A stretch of 64,000 bases of DNA from Hyphomonadaceae bacterium (GCA_022844475.1 JALHLR010000009.1:23604-87603), one strand, 5' to 3'; shown: positions 1 through 10,204, numbered from the stretch's first letter. Numbers and translations are program-made. The notes: a model not told the origin generated them from the sequence alone.

Positions 1-269
1 TCACCGTCCGCGCGTGCTACCAGTCCAGCCCGCAGGACGCGCCTGAAGCCGCCGCCTTCCTCGAGATCTACTCCACGGCCCCGCCGAAAGAGCACAAGAC
101 GCCCAACCCGATCGCCGACTCGAACATGCATCGAGGCGCGCAGCCGATCGGCGAGAACGGCCTGCTTTTCTCCGGCTGGATGTACGCGTCCTCGCCGGGC
201 CTCAGCGCTCTTGAACACCCGACCTACGACGTCTGGGTGATCAGCTGCAGCGCCTCGGCACCGCAATAG
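1..269 (+). CDS. DUF2155 domain-containing protein, C-terminal part (truncated by window edge)
   Basis: The reading frame is open from base 3 to a TAG at 267-269, giving 88 residues with no start inside the window. The segment has the DUF2155 signature: an early VRACY, a FLEIYST stretch, then [19 protein letters not shown] and DVWVISC near the end. DUF2155 proteins are small, usually exported proteins of alphaproteobacteria with no established biochemical role. The last 46 bases overlap the 3' end of the convergent aat gene. The frame and motifs are seen directly; the family name rests on recalled motif similarity. Confidence 0.8.
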   Translation, partial: TVRACYQSSPQDAPEAAAFLEIYSTAPPKEHKTPNPIADSNMHRGAQPIGENGLLFSGWMYASSPGLSALEHPTYDVWVISCSASAPQ

Positions 270-871
270 GTCTGGGTCCCGAACGTGGCCTCGTGCTGAA
301 GCGCCTCGTGCAAGCGCCTGCGGAAGGGTTCTCGCGGCACTTCCTCGACGCCGAACGTTTCGAGATGCCCGGTCACGAACTGCGTATCGAGCAGGCGATA
401 TCCGCCCGCCCTCAGCCGCGCGACCAGATGCGCCAGCGCAACCTTTGACGCGTCCGTTGCGCGCGAGAACATGCTCTCGCCGAAGAACGCGGCCTGGAGG
501 CTCACGCCATAGAGTCCCCCTACCAGTTCGCCATCGCGCCACGCCTCGACGCTGTGCGCGTGGCCTGCGCGATGAAGCGAGCTGTAGAGATTCAGGATCT
601 GGGTGTTGATCCACGTCTGCGGCCTGGCCGACGCTGGTTCGGCGCATAGTTCCATCACGCGCGTGAATGCAGTGTCGATCCTGATCTCGAATACGTCCCG
701 CCGGATCGTCTTGCGCAGACTCTTCGAGACGTGGAAGCCGTTGAGCGGCAGCACGCCGCGCAGGTCAGGATCCACGAGAAACAGCCGTGGATCATCGCGC
801 GAATCCGCCATTGGAAAGACGCCGCGGCGATAGCAGTCGAGCAACTCGTTGGGGCCAAAGACCCGGCTCAT
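224..871 (-). CDS. aat: Leucyl/phenylalanyl-tRNA--protein transferase
   Basis: Aat moves Leu or Phe from charged tRNA to N-terminal Arg or Lys of proteins, marking them for ClpS/ClpAP (N-degron pathway, cytoplasm). The 215-residue product begins with the family pattern [17 protein letters not shown], followed by the [12 protein letters not shown] segment and the [20 protein letters not shown] core around a third to half way along. The ATG at 871 is chosen because the family motif starts about ten residues after it; a GTG at 898 would add nine residues. It is the last gene of the aroQ-accB-accC-aat block, 50 bases after accC, and its 3' end overlaps the opposing DUF2155 gene. Confidence 0.93.
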   Translation of the reverse strand: MSRVFGPNELLDCYRRGVFPMADSRDDPRLFLVDPDLRGVLPLNGFHVSKSLRKTIRRDVFEIRIDTAFTRVMELCAEPASARPQTWINTQILNLYSSLHRAGHAHSVEAWRDGELVGGLYGVSLQAAFFGESMFSRATDASKVALAHLVARLRAGGYRLLDTQFVTGHLETFGVEEVPREPFRRRLHEALQHEATFGTQTYCGAEALQLITQTS

Positions 872-921
872 GCGCGGAGGTCCCAATACACGAGCCACAA
901 CCGCATGCCCACGCCCAGAGC

Positions 922-2265
922 CTACTTCTTCATCCCGAGAAACTTCTCGAGCCAGTGGATGTCATAATCTCCCCTGGCGATGTCTGCGTTGTTGGCGAGC
1001 CGGCGATGCAGCGGCAACGTTGTCTCGACGCCGGAGACAACTGTTTCGTCCAGCGCACGGCGCAGGCGTGCGAGCGCTTCGGCGCGTGTGGGCGCATAGA
1101 CAATCAGCTTGCCGATCAGGCTGTCGTAATGTGGCGGTACGCGATAGCCGGAATAGGCCGCGCTATCGAGTCGAACCCCGAGGCCGCCTGGCGCGTGGAA
1201 TTCCTGTATGAGACCCGGCGAGGGCGTAAAGGTTTCCGGGTTCTCCGCGTTGATGCGGCACTCGATGGCGTGGCCGCTGATCTTCACATCCTTCTGGGTC
1301 AGCGACAGCTTCTCTCCGAAGGCGATCCGGATCTGCTCCTGCACAAGATCGACGCCCGTGATCATCTCGGTGACCGGATGCTCGACCTGCAGGCGCGTGT
1401 TCATCTCGATGAAATAGAACTCGCCATTCTCGTAAAGGAACTCGATCGTGCCGACGCCGAGATAGCCCAGCTTCTTAATGGCGGTTGTCACGGTCTTGCC
1501 GATCGCGGCGCGGGCTGCCTCGTCGATCACGGGCGAGGGCGCTTCCTCGAACACCTTCTGGTGGCGGCGCTGAAGGGAGCAGTCGCGCTCGCCCAGATGG
1601 ATCACATTGCCATGGCTGTCTGCTACGACCTGGATCTCGATGTGTCGCGGCTTCTGGAGATACTTCTCCATATAGACGGCGTCATTGCCGAATGCGGTCT
1701 TGGCTTCGGTGCGCGCTGTGGTGAAAGCAAGTTCGAGCTCTTCGGGTGAATGCGCGACCTTCATGCCGCGGCCGCCGCCGCCAGCGGTTGCCTTGATCAG
1801 GATCGGGTAGCCGATGCGCTTCGCGTTGGCCTTTGCGCTGTCGAGATCGACCACTTCGCCGTCCGAGCCGGGGACAACTGGCACGCCTGCTGTCTGGATC
1901 GCTTCCTTGGCGGTGATCTTGTCACCCATCATGCGGATGTGTTCGGGCTTGGGGCCGATGAAGGTGATGCCGGACTTCTCGACTATCTCCGCGAACTTGG
2001 CGTTCTCGGACAGGAAGCCGTAGCCCGGGTGGATCGCCTGGGCGCCTGTGATCTTGGCGGCAGTGATGATCGCGGGAATATTCAGATAGGATTTCGCAGC
2101 CGACGCGGGCCCCACGCACACGCTTTCGTCGGCGAGCCGTACGTGCATGGCATTGCGGTCGGCTTCCGAATGGATGGCCACCGTGTGGATGCCCATCTCC
2201 TTGCACGCGCGATGTACGCGGAGAGCGATCTCGCCACGGTTTGCAATCAGGATTTTCTCGAACAT
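922..2265 (-). CDS. accC: Acetyl-CoA carboxylase, biotin carboxylase subunit
   Basis: AccC uses ATP and bicarbonate to carboxylate biotin on AccB, the first half-reaction of malonyl-CoA formation for fatty acid synthesis. The 447-residue length is standard. Visible features are the N-terminal [24 protein letters not shown] near residue 80, the ATP-grasp glycine loop [11 protein letters not shown] at about 159-169, and [16 protein letters not shown] in the active site. The ATG at 2265 lies 4 bases after the accB stop, so the two subunits are probably translated together. The carboxyltransferase genes accA and accD are not in the window. Confidence 0.97.
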   Translation of the reverse strand: MFEKILIANRGEIALRVHRACKEMGIHTVAIHSEADRNAMHVRLADESVCVGPASAAKSYLNIPAIITAAKITGAQAIHPGYGFLSENAKFAEIVEKSGITFIGPKPEHIRMMGDKITAKEAIQTAGVPVVPGSDGEVVDLDSAKANAKRIGYPILIKATAGGGGRGMKVAHSPEELELAFTTARTEAKTAFGNDAVYMEKYLQKPRHIEIQVVADSHGNVIHLGERDCSLQRRHQKVFEEAPSPVIDEAARAAIGKTVTTAIKKLGYLGVGTIEFLYENGEFYFIEMNTRLQVEHPVTEMITGVDLVQEQIRIAFGEKLSLTQKDVKISGHAIECRINAENPETFTPSPGLIQEFHAPGGLGVRLDSAAYSGYRVPPHYDSLIGKLIVYAPTRAEALARLRRALDETVVSGVETTLPLHRRLANNADIARGDYDIHWLEKFLGMKK

Positions 2266-2269
2266 CGCG

Positions 2270-2758
2270 CTACTCGATGATGACGAGTGGTTCGCCGAAT
2301 TCGACGGGCTGCTGGTTCTCGACGAGGATCTGCAGAACCTTGCCGCCGCGCGGGGCGGTAACGGGATTGAACGTCTTCATCGCCTCGACCAGCAAAAGTG
2401 TCGCGCCTGCGTTCACGGTGTCGCCTACCTTCACGAAGGTGGGCGAGCCTTCCTCGGCCTGCATGTACACGGTGCCGACCATGGGCGACTTTACCGCGCC
2501 GGGATGATCACGAAGCGAGGCCTTGGTTGTTGGGGCTGCCGTCGTGGCTGGCGATGCGGGTGCCGGCGCCGCAGCCGGGGCGGGGGCGTAAGCCTGCGCA
2601 ACATGCACGGCCTTTGCTTCCGGCTTCACCACCTTGATGCGCATGCCGCCCTGCTCGATCTCGATCTCGCCGAGATCGGCTTCCCTCAGAATGGCCGCAA
2701 GCTCGCGGATGAGTCCGGTGTCGAACCTGCCACTCTTTTCGGGAGGCTTGTCGGCCAT
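2270..2758 (-). CDS. accB: Acetyl-CoA carboxylase, biotin carboxyl carrier protein
   Basis: AccB carries biotin between the biotin carboxylase and carboxyltransferase centres. The 162-residue protein has a charged N-terminal region, a flexible Ala/Pro-rich linker at about residues 58-80 and a C-terminal biotinyl domain with [10 protein letters not shown], in which Lys128 should be the biotinylated residue. I use the ATG at 2758. A TTG at 2767 would add three residues, and the purine-rich AGAGAG tract upstream could serve either. The start lies 5 bases after the aroQ stop and the stop lies 4 bases before accC. Confidence 0.95.
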   Translation of the reverse strand: MADKPPEKSGRFDTGLIRELAAILREADLGEIEIEQGGMRIKVVKPEAKAVHVAQAYAPAPAAAPAPASPATTAAPTTKASLRDHPGAVKSPMVGTVYMQAEEGSPTFVKVGDTVNAGATLLLVEAMKTFNPVTAPRGGKVLQILVENQQPVEFGEPLVIIE

Positions 2759-2763
2759 GATTG

Positions 2764-3213
2764 TCAAACTCTCTTCTGTTCAGCGAGGGCCGCGACAGCC
2801 TGAATGGCCAGTCGGTAGCCCAGGGGACCAAAGCCGGCGATGACGCCGGACGCTGCTGGAGACACGAGGCTCTTGTGCCTGAACTCTTCCCGATTCCCGG
2901 GGTTGCTGAGATGAACTTCCACGACCGGAATGGTCAACACCTTGAGCGCGTCGTGGATTGCGACCGAGGTGTGGGTATAGCCGCCCGCGTTTATGATCAG
3001 CCCGCCTGCCTGTCTACGGGCTTCCTGTATCCAGTCCACCAGCTCGCCTTCGTGATTGGACTGGCGGAAGATCAGCTTCGCGTCAGCTTCATCGGCGGCG
3101 TCCCGCGTCAGTTTCTCCAGGTCGGCCAGCGTGCCCTTGCCATAGACGGCGGGCTCGCGCTCACCCAACAGGTTGAGGTTGGGGCCGTTCAGGCAGTAGA
3201 TGGTCAGGCTCAT
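2764..3213 (-). CDS. aroQ: 3-dehydroquinate dehydratase, type II
   Basis: The type II enzyme dehydrates 3-dehydroquinate to 3-dehydroshikimate in the shikimate pathway. The product is 149 residues, typical for the dodecameric family. Motifs include NGPNLNLLGERE near the N-terminus, the catalytic Tyr24, NHEGELVDWI, IINAGGYTHTSVA and VEVHLSNPGNREEFRHKS. It is the first gene of the minus-strand block ahead of accB, and its promoter should lie in the 113 bases shared divergently with thiS. DAHP synthase, the pathway entry enzyme, is also in this window near 28.4 kb. Confidence 0.96.
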   Translation of the reverse strand: MSLTIYCLNGPNLNLLGEREPAVYGKGTLADLEKLTRDAADEADAKLIFRQSNHEGELVDWIQEARRQAGGLIINAGGYTHTSVAIHDALKVLTIPVVEVHLSNPGNREEFRHKSLVSPAASGVIAGFGPLGYRLAIQAVAALAEQKRV

Positions 3214-3326
3214 TGAGGACCTTTACCTGAGACCGGTTCGCACCCAGACGATCGGCCGGGCGGTGAGACTGAATAGGCGAATCCGGGTCCGGTTCAAATG
3301 CCAGATTCAAGCGTTCGGACGATGAA

Positions 3327-3527
3327 ATGAACCTGTTTCTCAACGGCGAGGCGACCCAAGCCCCTGATGGCGCCACAGTCGGCGAGTTCCTGCGCCAGCT
3401 GGCCATGCCGGAAAAGGGCGTTGCCGTGGAACGCAATCGCGAGATCGTCCCTAAATCCCTATATGGAACGACCCGCCTCACCGAAGGTGATCGGATAGAG
3501 ATCGTGCAGTTTGTTGGAGGTGGGTAA
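3327..3527 (+). CDS. thiS: Sulfur carrier protein ThiS
   Basis: ThiS is a ubiquitin-like carrier whose C-terminal glycine is adenylated and thiocarboxylated to deliver sulfur to the thiazole ring of thiamine. The 66-residue product starts MNLFLNGE, has the beta-grasp spacing of the family and ends EIVQFVGGG, so the required Gly-Gly terminus is present. It is followed 270 bases later by thiG. I looked for a TPP riboswitch upstream and did not find a convincing one. Confidence 0.95.
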   Translation: MNLFLNGEATQAPDGATVGEFLRQLAMPEKGVAVERNREIVPKSLYGTTRLTEGDRIEIVQFVGGG

Positions 3528-3797
3528 GCAATGCCGCAAGCGCTTCCCCGGGGCGCCCCGGAACAGCTTTGCGATGCATATTCATGCCTTGAGCCGTGTT
3601 GCCCGCGCACTCGCACCGGTGGGCGCACCAGGCTGGCGGCAATAGTCTGCTGCGCCCAATGGCGATGCAGGAAGTCCTGCAAAATGCATTCGCGATGAAG
3701 GCGGGGCTTGCCATGTTCACGGCAGGTGGCCGCAAGCTTGGCACGATTGCCGGAATGCCCTAGGGCGCTCGCGCCAAGTCATACATTGAAGTGAGAC
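3528..3797 (+). other. Intergenic spacer between thiS and thiG, no convincing gene
   Basis: The 270 bases hold only short frames. One, at about 3531-3698, would encode a Cys/Arg-rich peptide; another, from an ATG at 3660, would give about 34 residues ending at a TAG near 3762. Neither has a clear ribosome site or recognisable motif. Because thiS and thiG are often adjacent, this could be decayed coding sequence, but I have no direct support for that. Confidence 0.3.
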
Positions 3798-4595
3798 ATG
3801 CCCGATCAAGCGCCGACCACCGCTACCGACGACGCCCTCATCATCGCCGGCAAGGCCTATAGCTCGCGCCTCATCGTGGGCACGGGCAAGTATGCCAGCT
3901 ACGCCCAGAACGCCGAGGCGGCCGAGGCTGCGGGTGCGGAGATCGTCACTGTCGCCCTGCGCCGGGTAAACGTCGCCGACAAAGGCTCGGAGCGGCTGGT
4001 CGATCATCTCGACCCGAAGCGGTTCACATACCTGCCCAACACTGCGGGCTGCTACACGGCGGACGAGGCCGTGCGCACGCTGCGTCTTGCACGCGAGGCG
4101 GGCGGGTGGAATCTCGTGAAGCTTGAGGTGCTGGCCGACCAGAAGACCCTCTACCCGGACATGTCGGAAACGCTGATCGCCGCCAAGGCGCTGATCCAGG
4201 ACGGTTTCGACGTGATGGTCTACTGCTCGGACGATCCTGTTTACGCGCGCAAGCTGGAGGACGCAGGGTGCTGCGCGATCATGCCGCTTGGCTCGCTGAT
4301 CGGCTCGGGGCTCGGCGTGCAGAACCCGGTGAACATCCGGCTCATCGTCGAGCAGTGCAAAGTGCCCGTGATTGTCGATGCGGGCGTGGGTACGGCGTCA
4401 GACGCCGCCATTGCGATGGAGTTGGGTGTTGATGGCGTGCTGATGAACACTGCCATCGCGGCAGCAAAAGACCCTGTGCGCATGGCCCGGGCGATGAAGC
4501 ACGCCGTGATCGCTGGCCGCGAAGCCTATCTCGCCGGGCGGATGGCGAAGAAGCGCTACGCCGATCCGTCTAGCCCGCTGGGTGGGTTGATCTAG
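3798..4595 (+). CDS. thiG: Thiazole synthase ThiG
   Basis: ThiG condenses 1-deoxyxylulose 5-phosphate, dehydroglycine and ThiS-thiocarboxylate into thiazole phosphate. The 265-residue TIM-barrel protein shows [10 protein letters not shown] near residue 25, [32 protein letters not shown], and WNLVKLEVL in which Lys108 should form the Schiff base. [21 protein letters not shown] and [11 protein letters not shown] mark the phosphate-binding end. Its stop overlaps the convergent DsbA-like gene by 4 bases. Confidence 0.96.
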   Translation: MPDQAPTTATDDALIIAGKAYSSRLIVGTGKYASYAQNAEAAEAAGAEIVTVALRRVNVADKGSERLVDHLDPKRFTYLPNTAGCYTADEAVRTLRLAREAGGWNLVKLEVLADQKTLYPDMSETLIAAKALIQDGFDVMVYCSDDPVYARKLEDAGCCAIMPLGSLIGSGLGVQNPVNIRLIVEQCKVPVIVDAGVGTASDAAIAMELGVDGVLMNTAIAAAKDPVRMARAMKHAVIAGREAYLAGRMAKKRYADPSSPLGGLI

Positions 4596-5341
4596 CTGCG
4601 GATCTGCTGCCGCGTCGCCTCGATCAGTGACTCCAGCTCTTCCTGCCCGAAGCCGCCGACGAAGCGGCCGTTGATCAGGAAGGATGGGGTGCCCTGCAGG
4701 CCCGCCATGTCGAACTCTTCCACCGAGCGATCGACGCGCCTGATCAGGTTGGCGTCGGCCATGTCTTTCTTCCAGCGCGCCATGTCGAGCCCGACCGACT
4801 GCGCGATCGCCTCGAGATTTGCTGGTGTATAGGCGTTCGCCGGCGCCTTCATCAGCGCGACATGCATCTCGCGATACTTGCCCTGGCTGTGCGCCGCCAT
4901 CGCCGCGATCGCCGCCCGGCGCGAGTCCGCGCCGCGCACCGCCGACTCCTTGACGATCACCTTGATATCGCTGCGGCGGTCATCCACCTGCGCCATAACC
5001 CACGGCACGGCGGCCTTGCACACGCCGCAGTCATAGTCGCTGAACTCGATGATGGTGATCGGCGCGTCTTTGCGGCCGATATAGGGGTCGTCCTTCGATG
5101 AGGCGAGCAGCTTCTCCCACGCGCCCTCAGCGGCCAGCGTCTGCGTCGCAAGCTGGTTGCGCTGGAAAGCGGTCTGCATCTCGAACAGGATTTCCGGCTC
5201 GCGCAGGAGATACTCCTTCACGATCGCCTCGACCTGCGCCTTCTCAAGGCCGCCAACCGAGTCAGGGGCCTTTACCTCGCCGCCGGAACAGGCAGCAGCG
5301 CCGAGCGCGAGCAGGGCGGAAAGGGCGGTTGTCAGGCGCAT
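4592..5341 (-). CDS. DsbA-family thiol oxidoreductase, probable lipoprotein
   Basis: The 249-residue protein has an N-terminal export signal ending in GAAAC at Cys18, a weak lipobox, then a helical linker of about 60 residues and a thioredoxin-fold domain. [12 protein letters not shown] holds the active pair Cys105/Cys108, and the cis-Pro region appears as [14 protein letters not shown]. Proteins of this kind (Com1/BdbD-like, COG1651) oxidise or isomerise disulfides in periplasmic proteins. The exact partner is unknown. The gene stands alone on the minus strand, and its stop overlaps thiG. Confidence 0.85.
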   Translation of the reverse strand: MRLTTALSALLALGAAACSGGEVKAPDSVGGLEKAQVEAIVKEYLLREPEILFEMQTAFQRNQLATQTLAAEGAWEKLLASSKDDPYIGRKDAPITIIEFSDYDCGVCKAAVPWVMAQVDDRRSDIKVIVKESAVRGADSRRAAIAAMAAHSQGKYREMHVALMKAPANAYTPANLEAIAQSVGLDMARWKKDMADANLIRRVDRSVEEFDMAGLQGTPSFLINGRFVGGFGQEELESLIEATRQQIRS

Positions 5342-5434
5342 GTGCAGGTTCCTTCCGGGTCATCCTGCCCCCCAGTTCTTAAGGGAGGATGGCGGGTCTC
5401 TCGGGAAATGGGCGGTCGGGCCCGGATTTGAAGC

Positions 5435-6823
5435 TCAGTGCCGGTGCTCCAGCGCCAACTCGCTCAGATTGCGGCGCATGGCGCGCGGGTTGTTGCGTGG
5501 GTCGGACAGCGCCATGATGTCATCGGCACGCTGACCATTCGGCGTGTTCATGTCCAGCGCGTCGCGGGCCCTTCGCGCGAAGTTGAAGGCGCGGGCAAGG
5601 TCTCCGACGATGTAGGCCTCCTCCGCCGTGGCGAGGTTTGCGTCGCCGATGCGGTCCTGCTTGGCGTAGGCCACGGCCAGCTGGTTCCAGGCGAAGGCGT
5701 TGTCCGGCTCGAGCTGGACGGCGTCCATCAGCAGGCCTTCGGCCTCCTTGATCGCCGGATCCTGCTTGGTGCCGATCAGCGAGCGCGCAAGGTTCACCTT
5801 CAGCAGGGCGTGCTTCGGGGCCAGTTCGACCGACTTGCGATGCGGCGCGACGGACTCCGCCGCCTTGCCGCTCTCGAACAGGACCTGGCCTTTCAGCTCA
5901 TGGAAATAAGCGTTGTCCGGCTGTTCCGCGATCAGCGATTCGATCTGGGTGAGCGCGGCCTTGATGTCGACCGCGCGATAGGCTGCGATGGCGCGCGCAT
6001 AGCGCGCCGGTATAGATTGATCGCTACCCGGATAGCGCGAAAGGACGCGGCTCGGCGGGCCGATGAAGCCGACAAGTTTGGCCTGCATCATCTTTAGCTG
6101 CATGATCTCTTCGGGTGTCTGCGGTCGCGCCTTGCCGGCGATCTCCTTGGCGCGGCGCGCCACGCTGCTGATGCGGTCGCTCGATATCGGATGCACGCGG
6201 AAGTAGGGATCGCGGCGCGATTCCGACATCAGTTCCTGATAGCGGAATTTCTCCATGAAGGAGACGTTTCCGTCCGCTGACTGTCCCGTTTTTTCCATGA
6301 GTTCCACACCGAACAAGTCGCAGGCGGCTTCTTCCGAACGTGTGTGCTTGAAGAAGCTCAACATCCCGAACTGCGAGGCGGAACCGAACAGGGCAAGCGC
6401 CGCATCCGGGGCGCCGGCGAAGAGCGCGAGCGCGCCGAGGCCCATCGTGATCAGCGAAATGTTGCCGCTGCCTTGGGCCGCGACCTGGCGCGTGACGTTG
6501 TGGCCGAGGGCGATGTGCCCTGTCTCGTGCCCGATGACGCCTTTCAACTCCTCCGGAGTACGCGCCTCCATGATGAGGCCGGTGTGAAGGAACATGTTCT
6601 GGCCAGCGGCGACGAAGGCGTTCAGCGAGTCGTCCTGCACGATGTACATGTTCACGTCCGCGGGCTTCAGCCCCGCGGCCGCGAACAGTGGCTCCGAATA
6701 CTCGCGAAGGATCTGCTCGATTTCCGCGTCGCGGATCAGGCCCTGCGCTGTCGCGGTAAGCGGCAACGCAAGCGCGAGGACGGGCGCGGCGACGGCGCGG
6801 AGGAATTTCTGCATAACGCCCAT
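5435..6823 (-). CDS. M48-family zinc metalloprotease with TPR repeats, exported
   Basis: This is a BepA/YfgC-like periplasmic protease. The N-terminus (MGVMQKFLRAVAAPVLALAL, ending TATAQG) is a signal peptide; the catalytic zinc motif HETGH lies at about residues 99-103 with the following HNVTRQ, and an EEAACDLFG segment supplies the third ligand. The second half consists of TPR-like helical repeats. BepA homologues assemble or degrade beta-barrel proteins and LptD. I choose the ATG at 6823 because it sits directly before the signal peptide and after an AAAGAGAG purine tract; an upstream start at 6883 would add 20 residues without signal character. Confidence 0.88.
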   Translation of the reverse strand: MGVMQKFLRAVAAPVLALALPLTATAQGLIRDAEIEQILREYSEPLFAAAGLKPADVNMYIVQDDSLNAFVAAGQNMFLHTGLIMEARTPEELKGVIGHETGHIALGHNVTRQVAAQGSGNISLITMGLGALALFAGAPDAALALFGSASQFGMLSFFKHTRSEEAACDLFGVELMEKTGQSADGNVSFMEKFRYQELMSESRRDPYFRVHPISSDRISSVARRAKEIAGKARPQTPEEIMQLKMMQAKLVGFIGPPSRVLSRYPGSDQSIPARYARAIAAYRAVDIKAALTQIESLIAEQPDNAYFHELKGQVLFESGKAAESVAPHRKSVELAPKHALLKVNLARSLIGTKQDPAIKEAEGLLMDAVQLEPDNAFAWNQLAVAYAKQDRIGDANLATAEEAYIVGDLARAFNFARRARDALDMNTPNGQRADDIMALSDPRNNPRAMRRNLSELALEHRH

Positions 6824-6918
6824 GCGAACGCTCTCTTTCGATCCCGCCGACAGCCAAGCTAGCCATCGGGCCCGGATAGTCAAAGCCGCCGCGCTGTTCC
6901 GCTGCCTGTGTTAGCGGT

Positions 6919-9408
6919 TCAGCCTGTGCGGCGGCGGTTCCACCAGCCAGCTTTCCGGGGAGCCTCTCCGGACGGGGCCGGAACTTCAGGCTCGCCATGG
7001 ATGGCGTGGCGCCGGGCCTCAACCGTCTCGGCCGCAGGTGCGGCCGGTTCGTGCCTGGACCCGACTGGAGCAGGCTGCGGGGCAGATGCGGCGATTTCGT
7101 GGTCGGGCGCTGGCTCCGGCGCCGGTCTTGCGGCGACGGGTTGCGCCTGCGGCTCGGGCGCTGCGGCTACGGCTTCCGCCGGTTCGCTTTCCGCGGGAGC
7201 TTCGAACACCGGCGTTGGTTCGATCGGGGCAGCCGCGAGCGGTGCGGGTTCCGCGGCCGGTTCTTCAGGTTCCGGCGCGGTCTGGGCCACGAGGAAGGGG
7301 GCCGCCGCCAGGAAATCGAGCATCTCGCCGCCATCTGCGGCAATGTCCGGTGTGCGATTGCGCTCGCCGCGCTCGGGACGGTCGCCCCGGCCGCCACGAC
7401 GCCGGCGGCGTCCGCCACGGCCGCGACCGTCGTCGCGCTCGCCATCCTCGCGTGCAACGACTGGCTGCGCCTGTTCCGGCGTATCGCCGTCATCCGAGTC
7501 TGCGGTCTCGCGTCCGCGGTCTTTCCCGCCACGGCGGCGGCGGCCACCACGGCGGCCACGGCGTCCGCCGCGGTTGCGGTCGCGATCGCCATCCTCGTCT
7601 TCCGCGTCCGAGCTGGACTCTTCTTCTGACTCTTCGTCTTCCTCGTGATCGTGGCCTTCGTGCTCGTCATCGGACTCGTCCTCGGAGTCCTCGACGATGT
7701 CATCGTCTTCCTCCTCGATCTCGTCAGGAGCCGGCGGCGGCAGGGGTTTAAGCCTCCGAAGGTCGATAGGCTGCATCGGCTTGGGCGCGACGACATTGCC
7801 GTCGGCGCGGCCCTCGATGTTGAATTCGCCGGCCTTCAGGTCTTCGTCGGCCTCGATGCGCACGAGCACGTGGTTGTCGGATTCAATCGCGGCGATCGAC
7901 GAGCGCTTTTCGTTGAGCAGGTACAGCGCAACTTCGGCTGCGGCCTGGACATGCACCGTCTGTACGCGGTCGTCAGCGGCGCGGGCTTCGATCATGCGCA
8001 GTAGTTGGATCGCAGCGCTTTCGATTGAGCGCATGCGGCCAGTGCCGCCGCAATGATCGCAGGGCTCGGATGACAATTCCAGCACGCCGGCGCGACGGCG
8101 CTGGCGCGAGATTTCGAACAGGCCGAACTGCGAGATGCGGCCCGTCTGCACGCGGGCGCGGTCGATCTTCAGGCAGTCCTTCATCTTCTTTTCGACGGCC
8201 CGGTTGTTCTTCATGTCCTCCATGTCGATGAAGTCGATGACGATCAGGCCGGCGAGGTCGCGAAGACGCATCTGGCGAGAGGCTTCAGCCGCCGCTTCCA
8301 GGTTGGTTTTCAGCGCTGTGGCTTCGACATTACGCTCGCGCGTCGCCTTGCCGGAGTTGACGTCGATAGCGACGAGCGCCTCGGTCTGGTTGATCACGAT
8401 GTAGCCGCCGGAGGGCAGTTGGACGGTCGGCGCGTAGATGCCCTCGAGCTGATCCTCGACGCCGGTCATCACGAAAAGCGGGCCGTTGTCGTCATGATGG
8501 ACGACCTTCCGCGTATGTGACGGCATTAGCATTTTCACGAAGGTGCGCGCTTCGTTGTAGGCGTCCTCGCCCTCGACAATGATGCGCTCCACATCCTTGT
8601 CGTAGAGGTCGCGGACGGCGCGAAGAACCAGGTGGCCCTCCTCGTGGATGAGGGCGGGCGCCATGGATTCCATCGTCTTGCCGACGATCTGCTGCCAGAG
8701 CTTGGTGAGGTATTCGAAGTCGCGGCGCACTTCGTTCTTTGTGCGCTTGGCGCCTGCGGTGCGGACGATAAGCCCGGCGCCGCGGGGAATTTCAAATTCC
8801 GACGTGATGGACTTCAGGCGCTTGCGATCAGCCGCGTTGGTGATCTTGCGGGAGATGCCGCCGCCGCGCGAGGTGTTGGGCATCAGCACGCAATAGCGGC
8901 CCGCGAGCGAGAGGTAGGTGGTCAGCGCCGCGCCCTTGTTGCCGCGCTCTTCCTTGACGACCTGCACCAGCATGACCTGCCGGCGGCGGATCACCTCCTG
9001 GATCTTGTATTTGCGCTGGAAGAGGGCATTGCGGCGGTTCTGCTTGCGCTCTTCCTCCTCGTCGGTGGCATCATCGCCGCCATTCTCGGTCGAGCTTTCG
9101 TCCTCGTCATCATCGCCTTCTTCTTCATCGGCTTCCGCAAGCAGCGCTTCCCGATCTTCCTTGGGGATCTGGTAGTAGTCGGGATGGATCTCTGCGAAAG
9201 CCAGAAAGCCGTGGCGGTTGCCGCCATAATCGACGAAGGCCGCCTGAAGAGACGGCTCGACGCGTGTTACCTTGGCGAGATAGATATTGCCGCGAAGCTG
9301 GCGCTTGTTGCGGGCTTCGAAATCAAAGTCTTCGATCTGACCGTCTGCGACGACGGCCACCCGGGTCTCCTCCGGGTGGGTGGCGTCGATCAACATGAGC
9401 TTGCTCAT
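6919..9408 (-). CDS. rne: Ribonuclease E/G family endoribonuclease
   Basis: RNase E cleaves single-stranded AU-rich RNA and scaffolds the degradosome. The 829-residue protein begins MSKLMLIDATHPEETRVA with an S1 domain interrupted by a strongly acidic insertion at about residues 92-122. Catalytic aspartates are in VAIDVNSGKATRERN and LIVIDFIDMEDMKNN, and the zinc link is CDHCGGTGRMRS. The last 270 residues are low complexity, alternating acidic tracts with Arg/Gly-rich RNA-binding blocks and ending in a Pro/Ala-rich tail with WWNRRR. Such tails are the degradosome assembly region in alphaproteobacteria. Confidence 0.95.
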   Translation of the reverse strand: MSKLMLIDATHPEETRVAVVADGQIEDFDFEARNKRQLRGNIYLAKVTRVEPSLQAAFVDYGGNRHGFLAFAEIHPDYYQIPKEDREALLAEADEEEGDDDEDESSTENGGDDATDEEEERKQNRRNALFQRKYKIQEVIRRRQVMLVQVVKEERGNKGAALTTYLSLAGRYCVLMPNTSRGGGISRKITNAADRKRLKSITSEFEIPRGAGLIVRTAGAKRTKNEVRRDFEYLTKLWQQIVGKTMESMAPALIHEEGHLVLRAVRDLYDKDVERIIVEGEDAYNEARTFVKMLMPSHTRKVVHHDDNGPLFVMTGVEDQLEGIYAPTVQLPSGGYIVINQTEALVAIDVNSGKATRERNVEATALKTNLEAAAEASRQMRLRDLAGLIVIDFIDMEDMKNNRAVEKKMKDCLKIDRARVQTGRISQFGLFEISRQRRRAGVLELSSEPCDHCGGTGRMRSIESAAIQLLRMIEARAADDRVQTVHVQAAAEVALYLLNEKRSSIAAIESDNHVLVRIEADEDLKAGEFNIEGRADGNVVAPKPMQPIDLRRLKPLPPPAPDEIEEEDDDIVEDSEDESDDEHEGHDHEEDEESEEESSSDAEDEDGDRDRNRGGRRGRRGGRRRRGGKDRGRETADSDDGDTPEQAQPVVAREDGERDDGRGRGGRRRRRGGRGDRPERGERNRTPDIAADGGEMLDFLAAAPFLVAQTAPEPEEPAAEPAPLAAAPIEPTPVFEAPAESEPAEAVAAAPEPQAQPVAARPAPEPAPDHEIAASAPQPAPVGSRHEPAAPAAETVEARRHAIHGEPEVPAPSGEAPRKAGWWNRRRTG

Positions 9409-9727
9409 GGACTGGAACCTCGTGTGAAAAGCGGGCGGCGCGCAGATGCGCTGCCTTGGCCCGCGAATGGGTTGGGAGTGGAAGTGACGAGAGGGCTCGG
9501 CGTCCGGTCTGGCTGACTGAATCTCGCGAAGTCGCGTTCATAATGCCCTGACCATGGAGGCAGCGGGATCGCTGACCACCGAAACGCTCGAAGCCGTTTA
9601 GCGCCCTGTACTGGATAGGTTTTTTCTGAAAAACCGCCGCCAGGACGCGCAAGACATGTCGTTGGGACCGCCTTGTGACTCACCTATGCACGCATTGCGC
9701 TCAGAGGGGAAGCGTCGAATATCCCTT
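9409..9727 (-). promoter_or_regulatory. Probable rne 5' leader region
   Basis: There is no gene in these 319 bases upstream of rne. On the minus strand they could form a long 5' untranslated leader, as for E. coli rne, where RNase E controls its own mRNA through leader hairpins. A visible inverted repeat is GGTTTTT / AAAAACC at 9618-9624 and 9629-9635 with a 4-base loop. The leader role is inferred from position and known rne biology. Confidence 0.35.
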
Positions 9728-10204
9728 CTATTGTTGTGGACAAGGGCGGTTGTGAGCAATCACCCCAATGCGCTTGACGCGCCCGTCAACGTTGCCGGCC
9801 TCGAAATAGATGTCCCCATAGTCGTACATCGTGGTGTCCGGGCGGTTCTCAACGCAGCGCGGCTTGCCGAGGGTCGCGCGCGCAAAGATCTGCTCGGCGC
9901 CCGGACGGACCCCGCCATCGGTATGGAATCGGGCGTCTTCGGTGATGATCCAGTAGACCTTATCGTCGGCTCCCACCGTCAGGCCGTTGGGAAAGGAGTA
10001 GGTGGTGGCGTCTGTGCCGGGGATAGGCGCTGTCCGCACCGGAGCACCCTTGACCGCCAGCAGTGTCGCGAGCGGCATGCCGATCTCGATTTCGCCAATC
10101 CTCTTGCCCCGGACGACAAGATCGTCGTTCAGGTTTGGCGGCGTACTGGCGCAGGCCGCCATAACCAGCGCCGCCAGCGGATAGCCAAAGTGGAGAGCCT
10201 TCAT
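9728..10204 (-). CDS. Small lipoprotein of unknown function
   Basis: The 158-residue product has a lipoprotein signal with the lipobox VMAAC, then GKRIGEIEIGMPLATLL and YSFPNGLTVGADDKVYWI. The pattern of an IGM motif followed by strands loosely resembles SmpA/BamE-like lipoproteins, but I cannot assign it. Two cysteines near the C-terminus (GKPRCV and NRPCPQQ) could form a disulfide. It lies upstream of rne on the same strand, separated by the 319-base leader. Confidence 0.7.
   Translation of the reverse strand: MKALHFGYPLAALVMAACASTPPNLNDDLVVRGKRIGEIEIGMPLATLLAVKGAPVRTAPIPGTDATTYSFPNGLTVGADDKVYWIITEDARFHTDGGVRPGAEQIFARATLGKPRCVENRPDTTMYDYGDIYFEAGNVDGRVKRIGVIAHNRPCPQQ

Noticed and set aside
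3214..3326. TPP riboswitch upstream of thiS
   Set aside because: CTGAGA occurs at 3227-3232, but the second conserved block and its pairing stems are missing.
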